Positions 8,183-13,717 of a stretch of 44,906 nt of DNA are shown piece by piece. Position numbers and translations under genes: made by a program. The DNA is from Bacteroidota bacterium. Lineage in GTDB: Bacteria > Bacteroidota > Bacteroidia > Flavobacteriales_F > PHOS-HE28. Where the stretch lies: the NCBI GenBank assembly GCA_014584605.1, contig JACTMO010000029.1, positions 1 through 44,906 on the forward strand, written 5' to 3'. The notes under the pieces are model-generated. The model was not told the DNA's origin. It ran no database searches and saw only the letters and a program-made list of their open reading frames with translations. How positions within the stretch are numbered: the first letter of the stretch is position 1; the number at the start of each line of letters is the position of its first letter.

Positions 8183-8965
8183 ATGTCATACCATAACCTC
8201 CTGGTGTCCGATGCCGAGGGCATCCGCACCATCACCATCAACCGCCCCGACCAGCTCAACGCACTGAACCGCGCCACCATCGATGAACTGGATCGCGCGC
8301 TGAGCGAGGCCGATACCGACCGGAACGTTCGCGTGCTCATCATCACAGGCAGCGGCCCCAAGGCCTTCGTGGCGGGTGCCGACATCAAGGAATTCGCGCA
8401 CTTCAGCGTGGAGGAAGGTCGTGCGCTCAGCGCCGACGGCCAGCGCAAGCTCTTCGACCATGTGGAGCGCATGAGCAAGCCGGTGATCGCCGCGGTGAAC
8501 GGCTTCGCCCTGGGCGGTGGGCTGGAGCTGGCCATGAGCTGCCATATCCGCGTGGCCAGCGACAATGCGCGGATGGGCCTGCCGGAGGTCTCGCTGGGCG
8601 TGATCCCGGGCTACGGCGGCACGCAGCGCTTGGCGCGCCTCGTGGGCAAGGGCAAGGCCATGGAGATGATCTTCACCGCCGGCATGATCGAGGCGGATGA
8701 GGCCCTGCAATGGGGGCTGGTGAACCACGTGATACCCCAGGTCCAGTTGATGGCGAAGTGCAACGAACTGGCCGCCACGATCCTGAAGAACTCACCCACC
8801 GCGCTCGCCGCCGCCATCCGTGCGGTGAACGCCGGTCACGAACCCGGAGCGAACGGGATGCAGCGCGAGATCGAGGAATTCGGCAAATGCTTCGGCACGG
8901 CGGACTTCAAGGAGGGGACCAGCGCGTTCCTGGAGAAGCGGAAGGCGGATTTCAAGGGGGCGTGA
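8183..8965 (+). CDS. Enoyl-CoA hydratase/isomerase (crotonase) family
   Basis: 260 residues, the usual length for a single-domain crotonase. The oxyanion-hole segments are present (KAFVAGADIKEF and NGFALGGGLELAMSC) and both acid residues of true hydratases are there, spaced 20 residues apart: the Glu in GGGLELAM and the Glu in GLPEVSLGVIPGYGGTQR. It should add water to 2-enoyl-CoA in fatty acid or amino acid breakdown, in the cytoplasm; substrate length cannot be told, and a 3-hydroxybutyryl-CoA dehydratase role is equally possible. It starts 18 bp after the kinase gene and has its own -7 element. The downstream gap carries a palindromic element and then the disturbed flippase region. Confidence 0.9.
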   Translation: MSYHNLLVSDAEGIRTITINRPDQLNALNRATIDELDRALSEADTDRNVRVLIITGSGPKAFVAGADIKEFAHFSVEEGRALSADGQRKLFDHVERMSKPVIAAVNGFALGGGLELAMSCHIRVASDNARMGLPEVSLGVIPGYGGTQRLARLVGKGKAMEMIFTAGMIEADEALQWGLVNHVIPQVQLMAKCNELAATILKNSPTALAAAIRAVNAGHEPGANGMQREIEEFGKCFGTADFKEGTSAFLEKRKADFKGA

Positions 8966-8966
8966 T

Positions 8967-9057
8967 CGTCCACAGAGCTCACAGATGGCATAGCGTGAAT
9001 TCCTTGCCGATGCGCGATCCCGTATTTCATCTGTGTGACCAGTGAGATCGGTGGACG
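8967..9057. repeat. Palindromic intergenic element (CACAGAG type)
   Basis: The left arm 8967-8987 (CGTCCACAGAGCTCACAGATG) folds against 9028-9057, which begins CATCTGTGTGACCAG and ends GGTGGACG; the arms pair at both ends with an internal bulge. The sequence type, with CACAGAT facing ATCTGTG, is a familiar family of small dispersed inverted repeats in many bacterial genomes and resembles a nonautonomous mobile element. It fills the gap after the hydratase gene, starting 1 bp after its stop. Confidence 0.55.
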
Positions 9058-9064
9058 CATTCCC

Positions 9065-9114
9065 ATGAGCGCCCTCCGCAAGCTCGCCGGACAGACGGCC
9101 ATCTATGGGCTGAG
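9065..9114 (+). repeat. Direct repeat A, upstream copy (5' end of flippase gene)
   Basis: 50 bp that match 9737-9786 at 45 positions by my count. The differences are the start codon (ATG/GTG), one change in codon 3 (GCC/GTC) and three third-position changes. Beyond 9114 the copies diverge completely. Confidence 0.9.
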
Positions 9115-9166
9115 GAGGAAGAAGGCAGGCCCGCGATCAACGAAAAGCCGCGATACCAATCCGTGG

Positions 9167-9174
9167 TACCTTCG
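9167..9174 (+). promoter_or_regulatory. -7-like element TACCTTCG before parD
   Basis: A TAnnTTnG match 18 nt before the parD start, inside the module-specific sequence, so parDE may have its own promoter. The identical octamer occurs before atpB. Confidence 0.35.
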
Positions 9175-9192
9175 CGTTCACTTCCACATCAG

Positions 9193-9444
9193 ATGAGCAA
9201 GAACACATCCATCCTCCTGGGCCCGCACTTCGAGGAGTTCGTGGCCCGCCAAGTGAGATCGGGCAAGTTCGCCTCCGTGAGCGAGGTGATCCGCTCGGCC
9301 CTGCGCTTGTTCGAGTTCGAGGAGACCAAGAAGGAAAGCCTCATCAAAGAACTCAAGAAGGGCGAACGGTCGGGGTTCGTCGCGGACTTCGACCGGGATG
9401 CGTTCATGAAAGGACTTCGCCAGAAGCGCGCCCGCAAAGGATGA
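9193..9444 (+). CDS. parD: ParD-type antitoxin
   Basis: 83 residues from ATG 9193; a TTG further up at 9163 would add ten residues without similarity. The N-terminal half is a ribbon-helix-helix DNA-binding domain (SILLGPHFEEFVARQVRSG, then SVSEVIRSALRLFE), as in ParD/CopG antitoxins, which pair as dimers, bind their own operator, and neutralise the toxin through the charged C-terminal tail (here EETKKESLIKELKKGERSG onward). The gene overlaps parE by 4 bp (ATGA at 9441-9444) and its own start overlaps the stop of the flippase fragment. By family habit it should repress its own operon together with ParE. Confidence 0.9.
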   Translation: MSKNTSILLGPHFEEFVARQVRSGKFASVSEVIRSALRLFEFEETKKESLIKELKKGERSGFVADFDRDAFMKGLRQKRARKG

Positions 9445-9740
9445 AGCTGAGCGTCAGCCGCGCTGCGGCCGATGACCTCGAGGGCATCTGGCTGTACACG
9501 GTCGAGCATTGGTCCGTGGAACAGGCCGACCGGTATGTGACCTCGATCCTCGATGCCTTCGACCAGATCCGGCGCGACCCGGGTGCAGGCAAGGACCTCG
9601 GGCATGTTCGCGAAGGCTACCTTGGCCTGAAGGTCGAAGCGCATGTGGTGTTCTATCGGCCGAACCACGCGGCCCGGACCATTGAGATCATCCGGGTGCT
9701 GCACGGTCGCATGGACCTGGAGAACCGATCGAACCCGTGA
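9441..9740 (+). CDS. parE: ParE/RelE-superfamily toxin
   Basis: 99 residues, typical for the family. It begins MKLSVSRAAADDLEGIWLYT, the usual beta strand and helix of ParE-type toxins, and contains GHVREGYLGLKVEAHVVFY and TIEIIRVLHGRMD, the two conserved C-terminal strands and the RVLHGRMD segment common to ParE. Chromosomal ParE toxins act on DNA gyrase, while close RelE relatives cut mRNA; ParE is favoured because of the ParD partner and the HGRMD ending. The gene is intact. Its TGA (9738-9740) overlaps the GTG start of the flippase by 3 bp, which couples a host surface-glycan gene to the toxin-antitoxin operon. Confidence 0.9.
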   Translation: MKLSVSRAAADDLEGIWLYTVEHWSVEQADRYVTSILDAFDQIRRDPGAGKDLGHVREGYLGLKVEAHVVFYRPNHAARTIEIIRVLHGRMDLENRSNP

Positions 9741-9786
9741 GCGTCCTCCGCAAACTCGCCGGCCAGACGGCCATCTACGGGCTGAG
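9737..9786 (+). repeat. Direct repeat A, downstream copy (start of intact flippase)
   Basis: Partner of 9065-9114. Similarity begins at the start codon and not before it: the bases upstream are the end of parE here, but an unrelated palindromic gap in the first copy. Confidence 0.9.
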
Positions 9787-11227
9787 CAGCATCGTTGCGC
9801 GCTTCCTCAACTTCCTGCTGGTGCCGCTGTACACGAGCCCGTTCGTGTTCGCACCGGCGCAGTACGGCGTGGTCACCGCCCTCTACTCCTGGACGGCCCT
9901 GCTCAACGTGGTGCTCACCTTCGGCCTGGAGACCAGCTTCTTCCGCTTCGCCGCGAAGGATCACGTGCGGGACAACCCCGACCAGGGCGCGGTCCTTTAC
10001 AGCACCGCCACCTGGGGGCTCTTCTTCCCGGCCCTCGCCTTCATGGTGCTCGGCACCGTGTTCTCCGCGCACATCGCTGAGGGCCTGCATTTCGGCGCTT
10101 ACGCGAGCTCGGTGCTCATGCTCGCGCTCATCATCGGCATCGATGCCATCACCGCGATCCCCATGGCGCGGCTGCGTCAACAGGGGCGTCCGTGGAGGTA
10201 CGCCTTCATCAACCTGCTGAGCGTGGGGGTGAACATCGCCCTCAGCCTCTTCTTCCTGCTGTACTGCATGAAGCGGTACAACATGGGCCTGAGCAACGCG
10301 CTGATCGATGCGGTGTACGACCCGGCGCTGGGCGTGGGCTACGTGTTCGCCATCAACCTCGCGAGCACGGCCGTGAAATTGCTGGTGCTGCTGCCGTCGT
10401 GGCCTGCGTTCCGCGGCTTCAACAAGGAGCTGTTGCGCGTGCTGCTGGCCTTCGGCGCACCGCTGATGATCGCAGGTCTCGCGGGCATGGTGAACGAGAC
10501 CGCCGACCGCATGATCCTGAAGTACCTGCTGCCCAAGGACGTGGCAGACAGCGAGCTCGGCATCTACGGCGCGTGCTACAAACTGGCGGTGCTCATCACG
10601 CTCTTCATCCAGGCCTTCCGCATGGGTGCCGAACCCTTCTTCTTCAGCCACGCCAGGGAGAAGGACAGCCGCACCACCTTCGCCCGCATCATGAACGTGT
10701 TCGTGGCCGTGTGCATGAGCGCCTTCCTGGTGGTGATGCTCTTCCTGGACCTGTTCAAGTGGTTCATCCCCAATCCGGCGTACCACGCGGGCCTGCGTGT
10801 GGTACCGATCCTCATGCTGGCCAACGTCTTTCTCGGCATCTATTACAACCAGAGCGTGTGGTACAAGCTCACCGACCGGCCGCGCGTGGGCAGCACCATC
10901 AGCCTCATCGGCGCCGCCATCACCATCGCGCTGCTCTTCGCGCTGATCCCCTCGCTGGGCTACATGGGCGCGGCCTGGACGACGTTGATCTGCTATGCGA
11001 GCATGGCGGTCATCAGCTACGTGTGGGGGCGGAAACACTACCCTATTCCCTACAACGTGACGCGCGTGCTGCTGTACATGGCCGGGGCGGTGGTGTTGTG
11101 GTGGGGCTGTGAGCAGGTGCCGCTGGAGGGAGTGACGACGTACGGGGTACGGGCGCTGGTGCTCGTGCTCTTTATGGTGATGGTATGGCGGAGGGAGCGT
11201 ACAACGCTCCGACCTTTGCCCGCATGA
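9737..11227 (+). CDS. Polysaccharide biosynthesis flippase (Wzx/MATE-like)
   Basis: 496 residues with about 12-14 membrane helices along the whole length, beginning KLAGQTAIYGLSSIVARFLNFL, the usual opening of oligosaccharide flippases of the MOP superfamily. Such proteins turn lipid-linked sugars across the inner membrane for lipopolysaccharide or capsule building. The start is a GTG at 9737 overlapping the parE stop; the truncated copy at 9065 has ATG, so the original gene probably began with ATG. The stop TGA (11225-11227) overlaps the ATG of the dut fragment (ATGA), which shows that flippase and dut were once directly coupled. The flippase, dut, nucleotidyltransferase, TPR, DUF4292, LytM order is, as I recall, a conserved group in related genomes. 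Confidence 0.85.
   Translation: MSVLRKLAGQTAIYGLSSIVARFLNFLLVPLYTSPFVFAPAQYGVVTALYSWTALLNVVLTFGLETSFFRFAAKDHVRDNPDQGAVLYSTATWGLFFPALAFMVLGTVFSAHIAEGLHFGAYASSVLMLALIIGIDAITAIPMARLRQQGRPWRYAFINLLSVGVNIALSLFFLLYCMKRYNMGLSNALIDAVYDPALGVGYVFAINLASTAVKLLVLLPSWPAFRGFNKELLRVLLAFGAPLMIAGLAGMVNETADRMILKYLLPKDVADSELGIYGACYKLAVLITLFIQAFRMGAEPFFFSHAREKDSRTTFARIMNVFVAVCMSAFLVVMLFLDLFKWFIPNPAYHAGLRVVPILMLANVFLGIYYNQSVWYKLTDRPRVGSTISLIGAAITIALLFALIPSLGYMGAAWTTLICYASMAVISYVWGRKHYPIPYNVTRVLLYMAGAVVLWWGCEQVPLEGVTTYGVRALVLVLFMVMVWRRERTTLRPLPA
11194..11210. repeat. Small perfect hairpin at the end of the flippase gene
   Basis: GGAGCGT (11194-11200) and ACGCTCC (11204-11210) pair perfectly around a 3-nt loop. The downstream duplicate before dut (12011-12022) keeps AGCGTACA but has lost the second arm. 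Confidence 0.45.
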
Positions 11228-11314
11228 ACGCCACCGCCACGGAGATGCCTCCCGTCCGCATCGTGAACAAGGGTAGGCACCTACTGCCTTAGTACGCCAC
11301 CTCCCACTGCGCCG
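11210..11314 (+). repeat. Direct repeat B, upstream copy (dut promoter and 5' end)
   Basis: 105 bp matching 12022-12126 without gaps at 96 positions by my count. The first 64 bp are identical and all nine mismatches lie in the last 41 bp. It spans the last codons of the flippase, the GACCTTTG element and the first 30 codons of dut. Confidence 0.92.
11224..11314 (+). pseudogene. Truncated 5' copy of dut
   Basis: ATG 11224 starts [19 protein letters not shown] as in the intact gene at 12036, but a stop TAG at 11290-11292 replaces the CAA codon after 22 residues. Similarity to dut continues in the same frame to about 11314 and then stops. No active-site motif is included, so it cannot make dUTPase. 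Confidence 0.88.
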
Positions 11315-11337
11315 ACCGGTCCCGTTTCGCGATCGCT

Positions 11338-11345
11338 TACTTTTG
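11338..11345 (+). promoter_or_regulatory. -7 element TACTTTTG of the antitoxin remnant
   Basis: Perfect TAnnTTTG, 4 nt before ATG 11350. It belongs to inserted sequence, not to the dut repeat. Confidence 0.45.
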
Positions 11346-11349
11346 AAGC

Positions 11350-11558
11350 ATGGCCTTGAAGGTCACACGCGGCAGGAAGGATGAGGTGGTCATCACCTTG
11401 AGCGTAGGCATGGACCCCACCGATCTGCACGCGCACTTGACTATCTGCGCTACTTGGACCTGACCAAGGGCATGGACGTGCCCCAAGCCAAGGTGGATGA
11501 ACCGGCGTGGGAGTTGAACGCGGGCATGGCGCGGAAGCATGCTTCCTCTTCTCGTTGA
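11350..11558 (+). pseudogene. Frameshifted antitoxin-like gene
   Basis: ATG 11350 opens MALKVTRGRKDEVVITLSVG and stops early at a TGA near 11390-11460. If one base is restored within CACGC (around 11430), the frame continues as ALDYLRYLDLTKG, then VPQAKVDEPAWELNAG, to the TGA at 11556-11558. This pattern (L-Q-R-A-L-D-Y-L-R-Y, then a Val-Asp-Glu-Leu helix) fits a family of small antitoxins that in related genomes sit before PIN-type toxins, as far as I remember. The toxin gene that should follow is absent; hicA lies there instead on the other strand. It looks like the remains of an earlier toxin-antitoxin module at this site. A sequencing error instead of a real deletion cannot be excluded. 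Confidence 0.55.
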
Positions 11559-11580
11559 GTTGAGGATCGGCGATGCAGAC

Positions 11581-11772
11581 TCACTCGGTCGCCTCCAGCA
11601 CCTCTTTCACGATCTTCGGGTGCAGCGACCTGCCCGCATGGAAGGGCAGCACCACGCGCACATTCCCTCGCATGTAAACGCGATGGCTGCCGCTCGTGCG
11701 CACCCATACGAACCGGGCTTTCAACAACAGCTTCTCGGCCTCCTTGGCCGTAAGGACCACCTGCTTAGCCAA
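11581..11772 (-). CDS. hicA: HicA-type mRNA interferase toxin
   Basis: 63 residues if the TTG at 11772 is the start; a GTG at 11760 would give 59. The double-stranded-RNA-binding-like HicA fold is recognised by AKEAEKLLLKARFVWVRTSG, then GSHRVYMRGNVRVVLP with the catalytic histidine in GSH, and a C-terminal HPKIVKEVLEAT helix. HicA toxins cut mRNA and are held in check by HicB. The gene overlaps the end of hicB by 8 bp on the same strand, with antitoxin first, which is the less common but known hicBA order. It runs toward the antitoxin remnant at 11350-11558. Confidence 0.85.
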   Translation of the reverse strand: MAKQVVLTAKEAEKLLLKARFVWVRTSGSHRVYMRGNVRVVLPFHAGRSLHPKIVKEVLEATE

Positions 11773-11998
11773 CGCTCACCGGCATTGACGTGGTGAACAC
11801 CCGCCGTTTCGTGATCCGCTTGATCTCCGCCGGACGAAGCGTGCTCCAGTACAGATCAATCGCCTCCTTGATGTTCTTCATCACCTCGTCCAACGTATCG
11901 CCCTGCGTATGGCAACCCTTCAACTCGGGCACAAAGGCGAAGTAGCCGTCCTTGTCGTGTTCGATGACGACCTGAAGTGTGTGGTTCTTGGCATTCAC
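11765..11998 (-). CDS. hicB: HicB-type antitoxin
   Basis: 77 residues from GTG 11998, chosen because a perfect -7 element ends 5 nt upstream and the protein then begins just before the first beta strand. The RNase-H-like HicB fold is seen in [40 protein letters not shown] and AIDLYWSTL. HicB proteins bind and block HicA and usually repress their own promoter. The C-terminal part ([17 protein letters not shown]) is short and I cannot assign a DNA-binding domain with confidence. The gene points away from dut, 37 bp from its start codon. Confidence 0.85.
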   Translation of the reverse strand: MNAKNHTLQVVIEHDKDGYFAFVPELKGCHTQGDTLDEVMKNIKEAIDLYWSTLRPAEIKRITKRRVFTTSMPVSVG

Positions 11999-12003
11999 AG
12001 TTC

Positions 12004-12011
12004 CAAATGTA
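12004..12011 (-). promoter_or_regulatory. -7 element TACATTTG of hicB
   Basis: Perfect TAnnTTTG on the minus strand, 5 nt before the GTG at 11998. It lies only 11 bp from the dut -7 element on the other strand. Confidence 0.5.
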
Positions 12012-12021
12012 GCGTACACAG

Positions 12022-12126
12022 CGACCTTTGCCCGCATGAACGCCACCGCCACGGAGATGCCTCCCGTCCGCATCGTGAACAAGGGCAGGCACCCACTGCC
12101 GCAATACGCCACGCCGCACAGCGCCG
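12022..12126 (+). repeat. Direct repeat B, downstream copy (start of intact dut)
   Basis: Partner of 11210-11314. Weaker similarity reaches further upstream through AGCGTACA (12011-12018 against 11196-11203). Confidence 0.92.
12023..12030 (+). promoter_or_regulatory. -7-like element GACCTTTG of dut
   Basis: Matches TAnnTTTG at seven of eight, with G for T, and ends 5 nt before the dut ATG. It is duplicated at 11211-11218, where it falls inside the last codons of the flippase. Confidence 0.4.
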
Positions 12127-12494
12127 GCCTCGATCTGCGCGCCAACCTGGATGCGCCGATCACCCTCGCTCCCGGCCAGCGCGCGCTGATCCCCTCCGGC
12201 CTGTACCTGGAACTGCCCGAAGGCACCGAGGCCCAGGTGCGCCCCCGCAGCGGACTGGCCTTCAAGCACGGGGTCACCGTGCTCAACAGCCCCGGCACCA
12301 TTGACGCCGACTACCGGGGCGAGGTCGGTGTGCTGCTCATCAACCACGGGCACGAGCCCTTCACCGTGAACGATGGCGAGCGGGTGGCCCAATTGGTGAT
12401 CGCCCGGTACATGCGCGCCGAATGGCGGGAAGCTGCCGACCTCACCTCGTCAGCACGCGGGGCCGGCGGCTTCGGGCATACTGGCACAAAATGA
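12036..12494 (+). CDS. dut: Deoxyuridine 5'-triphosphate nucleotidohydrolase
   Basis: 152 residues, the normal trimeric dUTPase length. All five motifs are visible: [52 protein letters not shown] and the C-terminal glycine-rich [11 protein letters not shown] that closes over the active site. The enzyme turns dUTP into dUMP and pyrophosphate, keeping uracil out of DNA. The start ATG 12036 is supported by the duplicated copy at 11224, which overlaps the flippase stop. Originally it was therefore the gene right after the flippase; it is now separated from it by the antitoxin remnant and hicBA. The sugar nucleotidyltransferase follows after a palindromic element. Confidence 0.93.
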   Translation: MNATATEMPPVRIVNKGRHPLPQYATPHSAGLDLRANLDAPITLAPGQRALIPSGLYLELPEGTEAQVRPRSGLAFKHGVTVLNSPGTIDADYRGEVGVLLINHGHEPFTVNDGERVAQLVIARYMRAEWREAADLTSSARGAGGFGHTGTK

Positions 12495-12514
12495 AGATCT
12501 TCGCGCCGGATACA

Positions 12515-12592
12515 TTCACCACAGAGGCACAGAGAACACGGAGGAAAGAGACCCAATGCAGATCTCGGTGCCCTCTGTGTCCCTGTGGTGAA
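12515..12592. repeat. Palindromic intergenic element (CACAGAG type)
   Basis: Arms 12515-12534 (TTCACCACAGAGGCACAGAG) and 12573-12592 (CTCTGTGTCCCTGTGGTGAA) pair at 18 of 20 positions around a 38-nt middle. This arm sequence belongs to a widely scattered class of small inverted repeats in bacterial genomes. It occupies nearly all of the gap between dut and the nucleotidyltransferase and is related in its CACAGAG core to 8967-9057. Confidence 0.65.
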
Positions 12593-12606
12593 CCCTGACC
12601 CTTGAG

Positions 12607-13614
12607 ATGAAGATCATCGTCCCCATGGCGGGTATGGGCAAGCGCATGCGCCCACACACCCACACCACCGCCAAGCCCCTGCTGCCCATCGCCGGAAAGC
12701 CCATCGTGCAACGCCTCGTGGAAGATCTGGCCGCCGTGGCCGGAGAACCTGTCGAAGAGGTCGCCTTCATCGTTCACCCGAGCTTCGGGAACAAGGTGGA
12801 GAAGGAGCTGCTGGCGATCGCGAAAGCCATCGGTAGCCAGGGGAGCATCCACTACCAGAAGGAGGCCCTCGGCACCGCGCACGCCATCCTTTGCGCCAAG
12901 GACGCGCTGAAGGGCCGGGTGATCGTGGCCTTCGCCGACACGCTGTTCCGGGCGCAGCTCAAGCTGGACAAGGACTGCGACGGTGTGATCTGGGTGAACA
13001 AGGTGGAGGACCCACGGCCCTTCGGTGTGGTGAAGCTCGACGGCAAGGGCATCATCACCGAGTTCGTGGAGAAGCCCGTGGAGTTCGTCAGCGACCTGGC
13101 CATCATCGGCATCTACTACTTCGCCGACGGGGAGCGCCTCCGCACGGAGATGCAATACCTGATCGATAACGACATCAAGGAGAAGGGCGAGTACCAGCTC
13201 ACCAACGCCATGGAGAACATGAAGCGCAAGGGCGCTCGCTTCAAGGCCGGTGCGGTGGACGTGTGGATGGACTGCGGCAACAAGAACGCCATGGTGGACA
13301 CCAACACCAAGGTGCTCGGCTTCCTGCAGGGTGACAAGTCCCTGGTGAGCGCCTCCCTGAAGCTGACGAACAGCGTGGTGGTCCCGCCCTGTTTCATCGG
13401 CAACGACGTGGAACTGGTGAACAGCGTGGTGGGCCCCAACGTGTCCATCGAGGACGGTTGCACGGTGGCCAGCAGCGTGCTGCGGGACTCCATCCTGCGC
13501 GGGGGGGTGTGCGTGCGGGACGCCGTGATCGCCAACAGCATGATCGGTGCGCGGGCCACGGTGACCGGCCATGCCATGGACCTGAGCCTTGGCGATGACG
13601 CCACGGTGGGCTGA
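12607..13614 (+). CDS. Sugar-phosphate nucleotidyltransferase with left-handed beta helix
   Basis: 335 residues. The N-terminal ~235 residues are an RmlA/GlmU-type nucleotidyltransferase: the signature MKIIVPMAGMGKRMRPHT, then AKPLLPIAGKPIV, an ALGTAHAI loop, and the metal-binding region VIVAFADT. The C-terminal ~90 residues are hexapeptide-like repeats (SVVVPPCFIGNDVELVNSVV and following) forming a left-handed beta helix. It should join a sugar 1-phosphate to a nucleoside triphosphate, giving an activated sugar for envelope glycans; glucose is likeliest but not proven. It sits next to the flippase and dut, consistent with surface polysaccharide synthesis. A run of seven G at about 13501-13507 does not break the frame. 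Confidence 0.85.
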   Translation: MKIIVPMAGMGKRMRPHTHTTAKPLLPIAGKPIVQRLVEDLAAVAGEPVEEVAFIVHPSFGNKVEKELLAIAKAIGSQGSIHYQKEALGTAHAILCAKDALKGRVIVAFADTLFRAQLKLDKDCDGVIWVNKVEDPRPFGVVKLDGKGIITEFVEKPVEFVSDLAIIGIYYFADGERLRTEMQYLIDNDIKEKGEYQLTNAMENMKRKGARFKAGAVDVWMDCGNKNAMVDTNTKVLGFLQGDKSLVSASLKLTNSVVVPPCFIGNDVELVNSVVGPNVSIEDGCTVASSVLRDSILRGGVCVRDAVIANSMIGARATVTGHAMDLSLGDDATVG

Positions 13615-13632
13615 GGCGGTCCGCCGATGTGC

Positions 13633-13640
13633 GACCTTTG
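13633..13640 (+). promoter_or_regulatory. -7-like element GACCTTTG before the TPR lipoprotein gene
   Basis: Seven of eight matches to TAnnTTTG. A second weaker element, TATCTTGA, lies at 13670-13677, nearer to the ATG at 13718. Confidence 0.3.
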
Positions 13641-13717
13641 TACCGCTGCGCGACCTCGCCGGCACCGGCTATCTTGAGCCGGCATAGCCCACGCCGCACC
13701 CCTTCGACCCCCTGCCC

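Larger units (their letters stand above)
9065..9196 (+). pseudogene. Truncated flippase start fused into a 43-codon frame
   Basis: ATG at 9065 begins MSALRKLAGQTAIYGL, the same first 16 residues as the intact flippase at 9737 except one. The frame then enters unrelated sequence (RRKKAGPRSTKS) and stops at the TGA 9194-9196. That stop overlaps the ATG of parD by 4 bp (ATGA). The fragment is what remains of the original gene start after the toxin-antitoxin module came in. It may still be translated and could feed ribosomes to parD. No function is expected of the short peptide itself. Confidence 0.8.
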
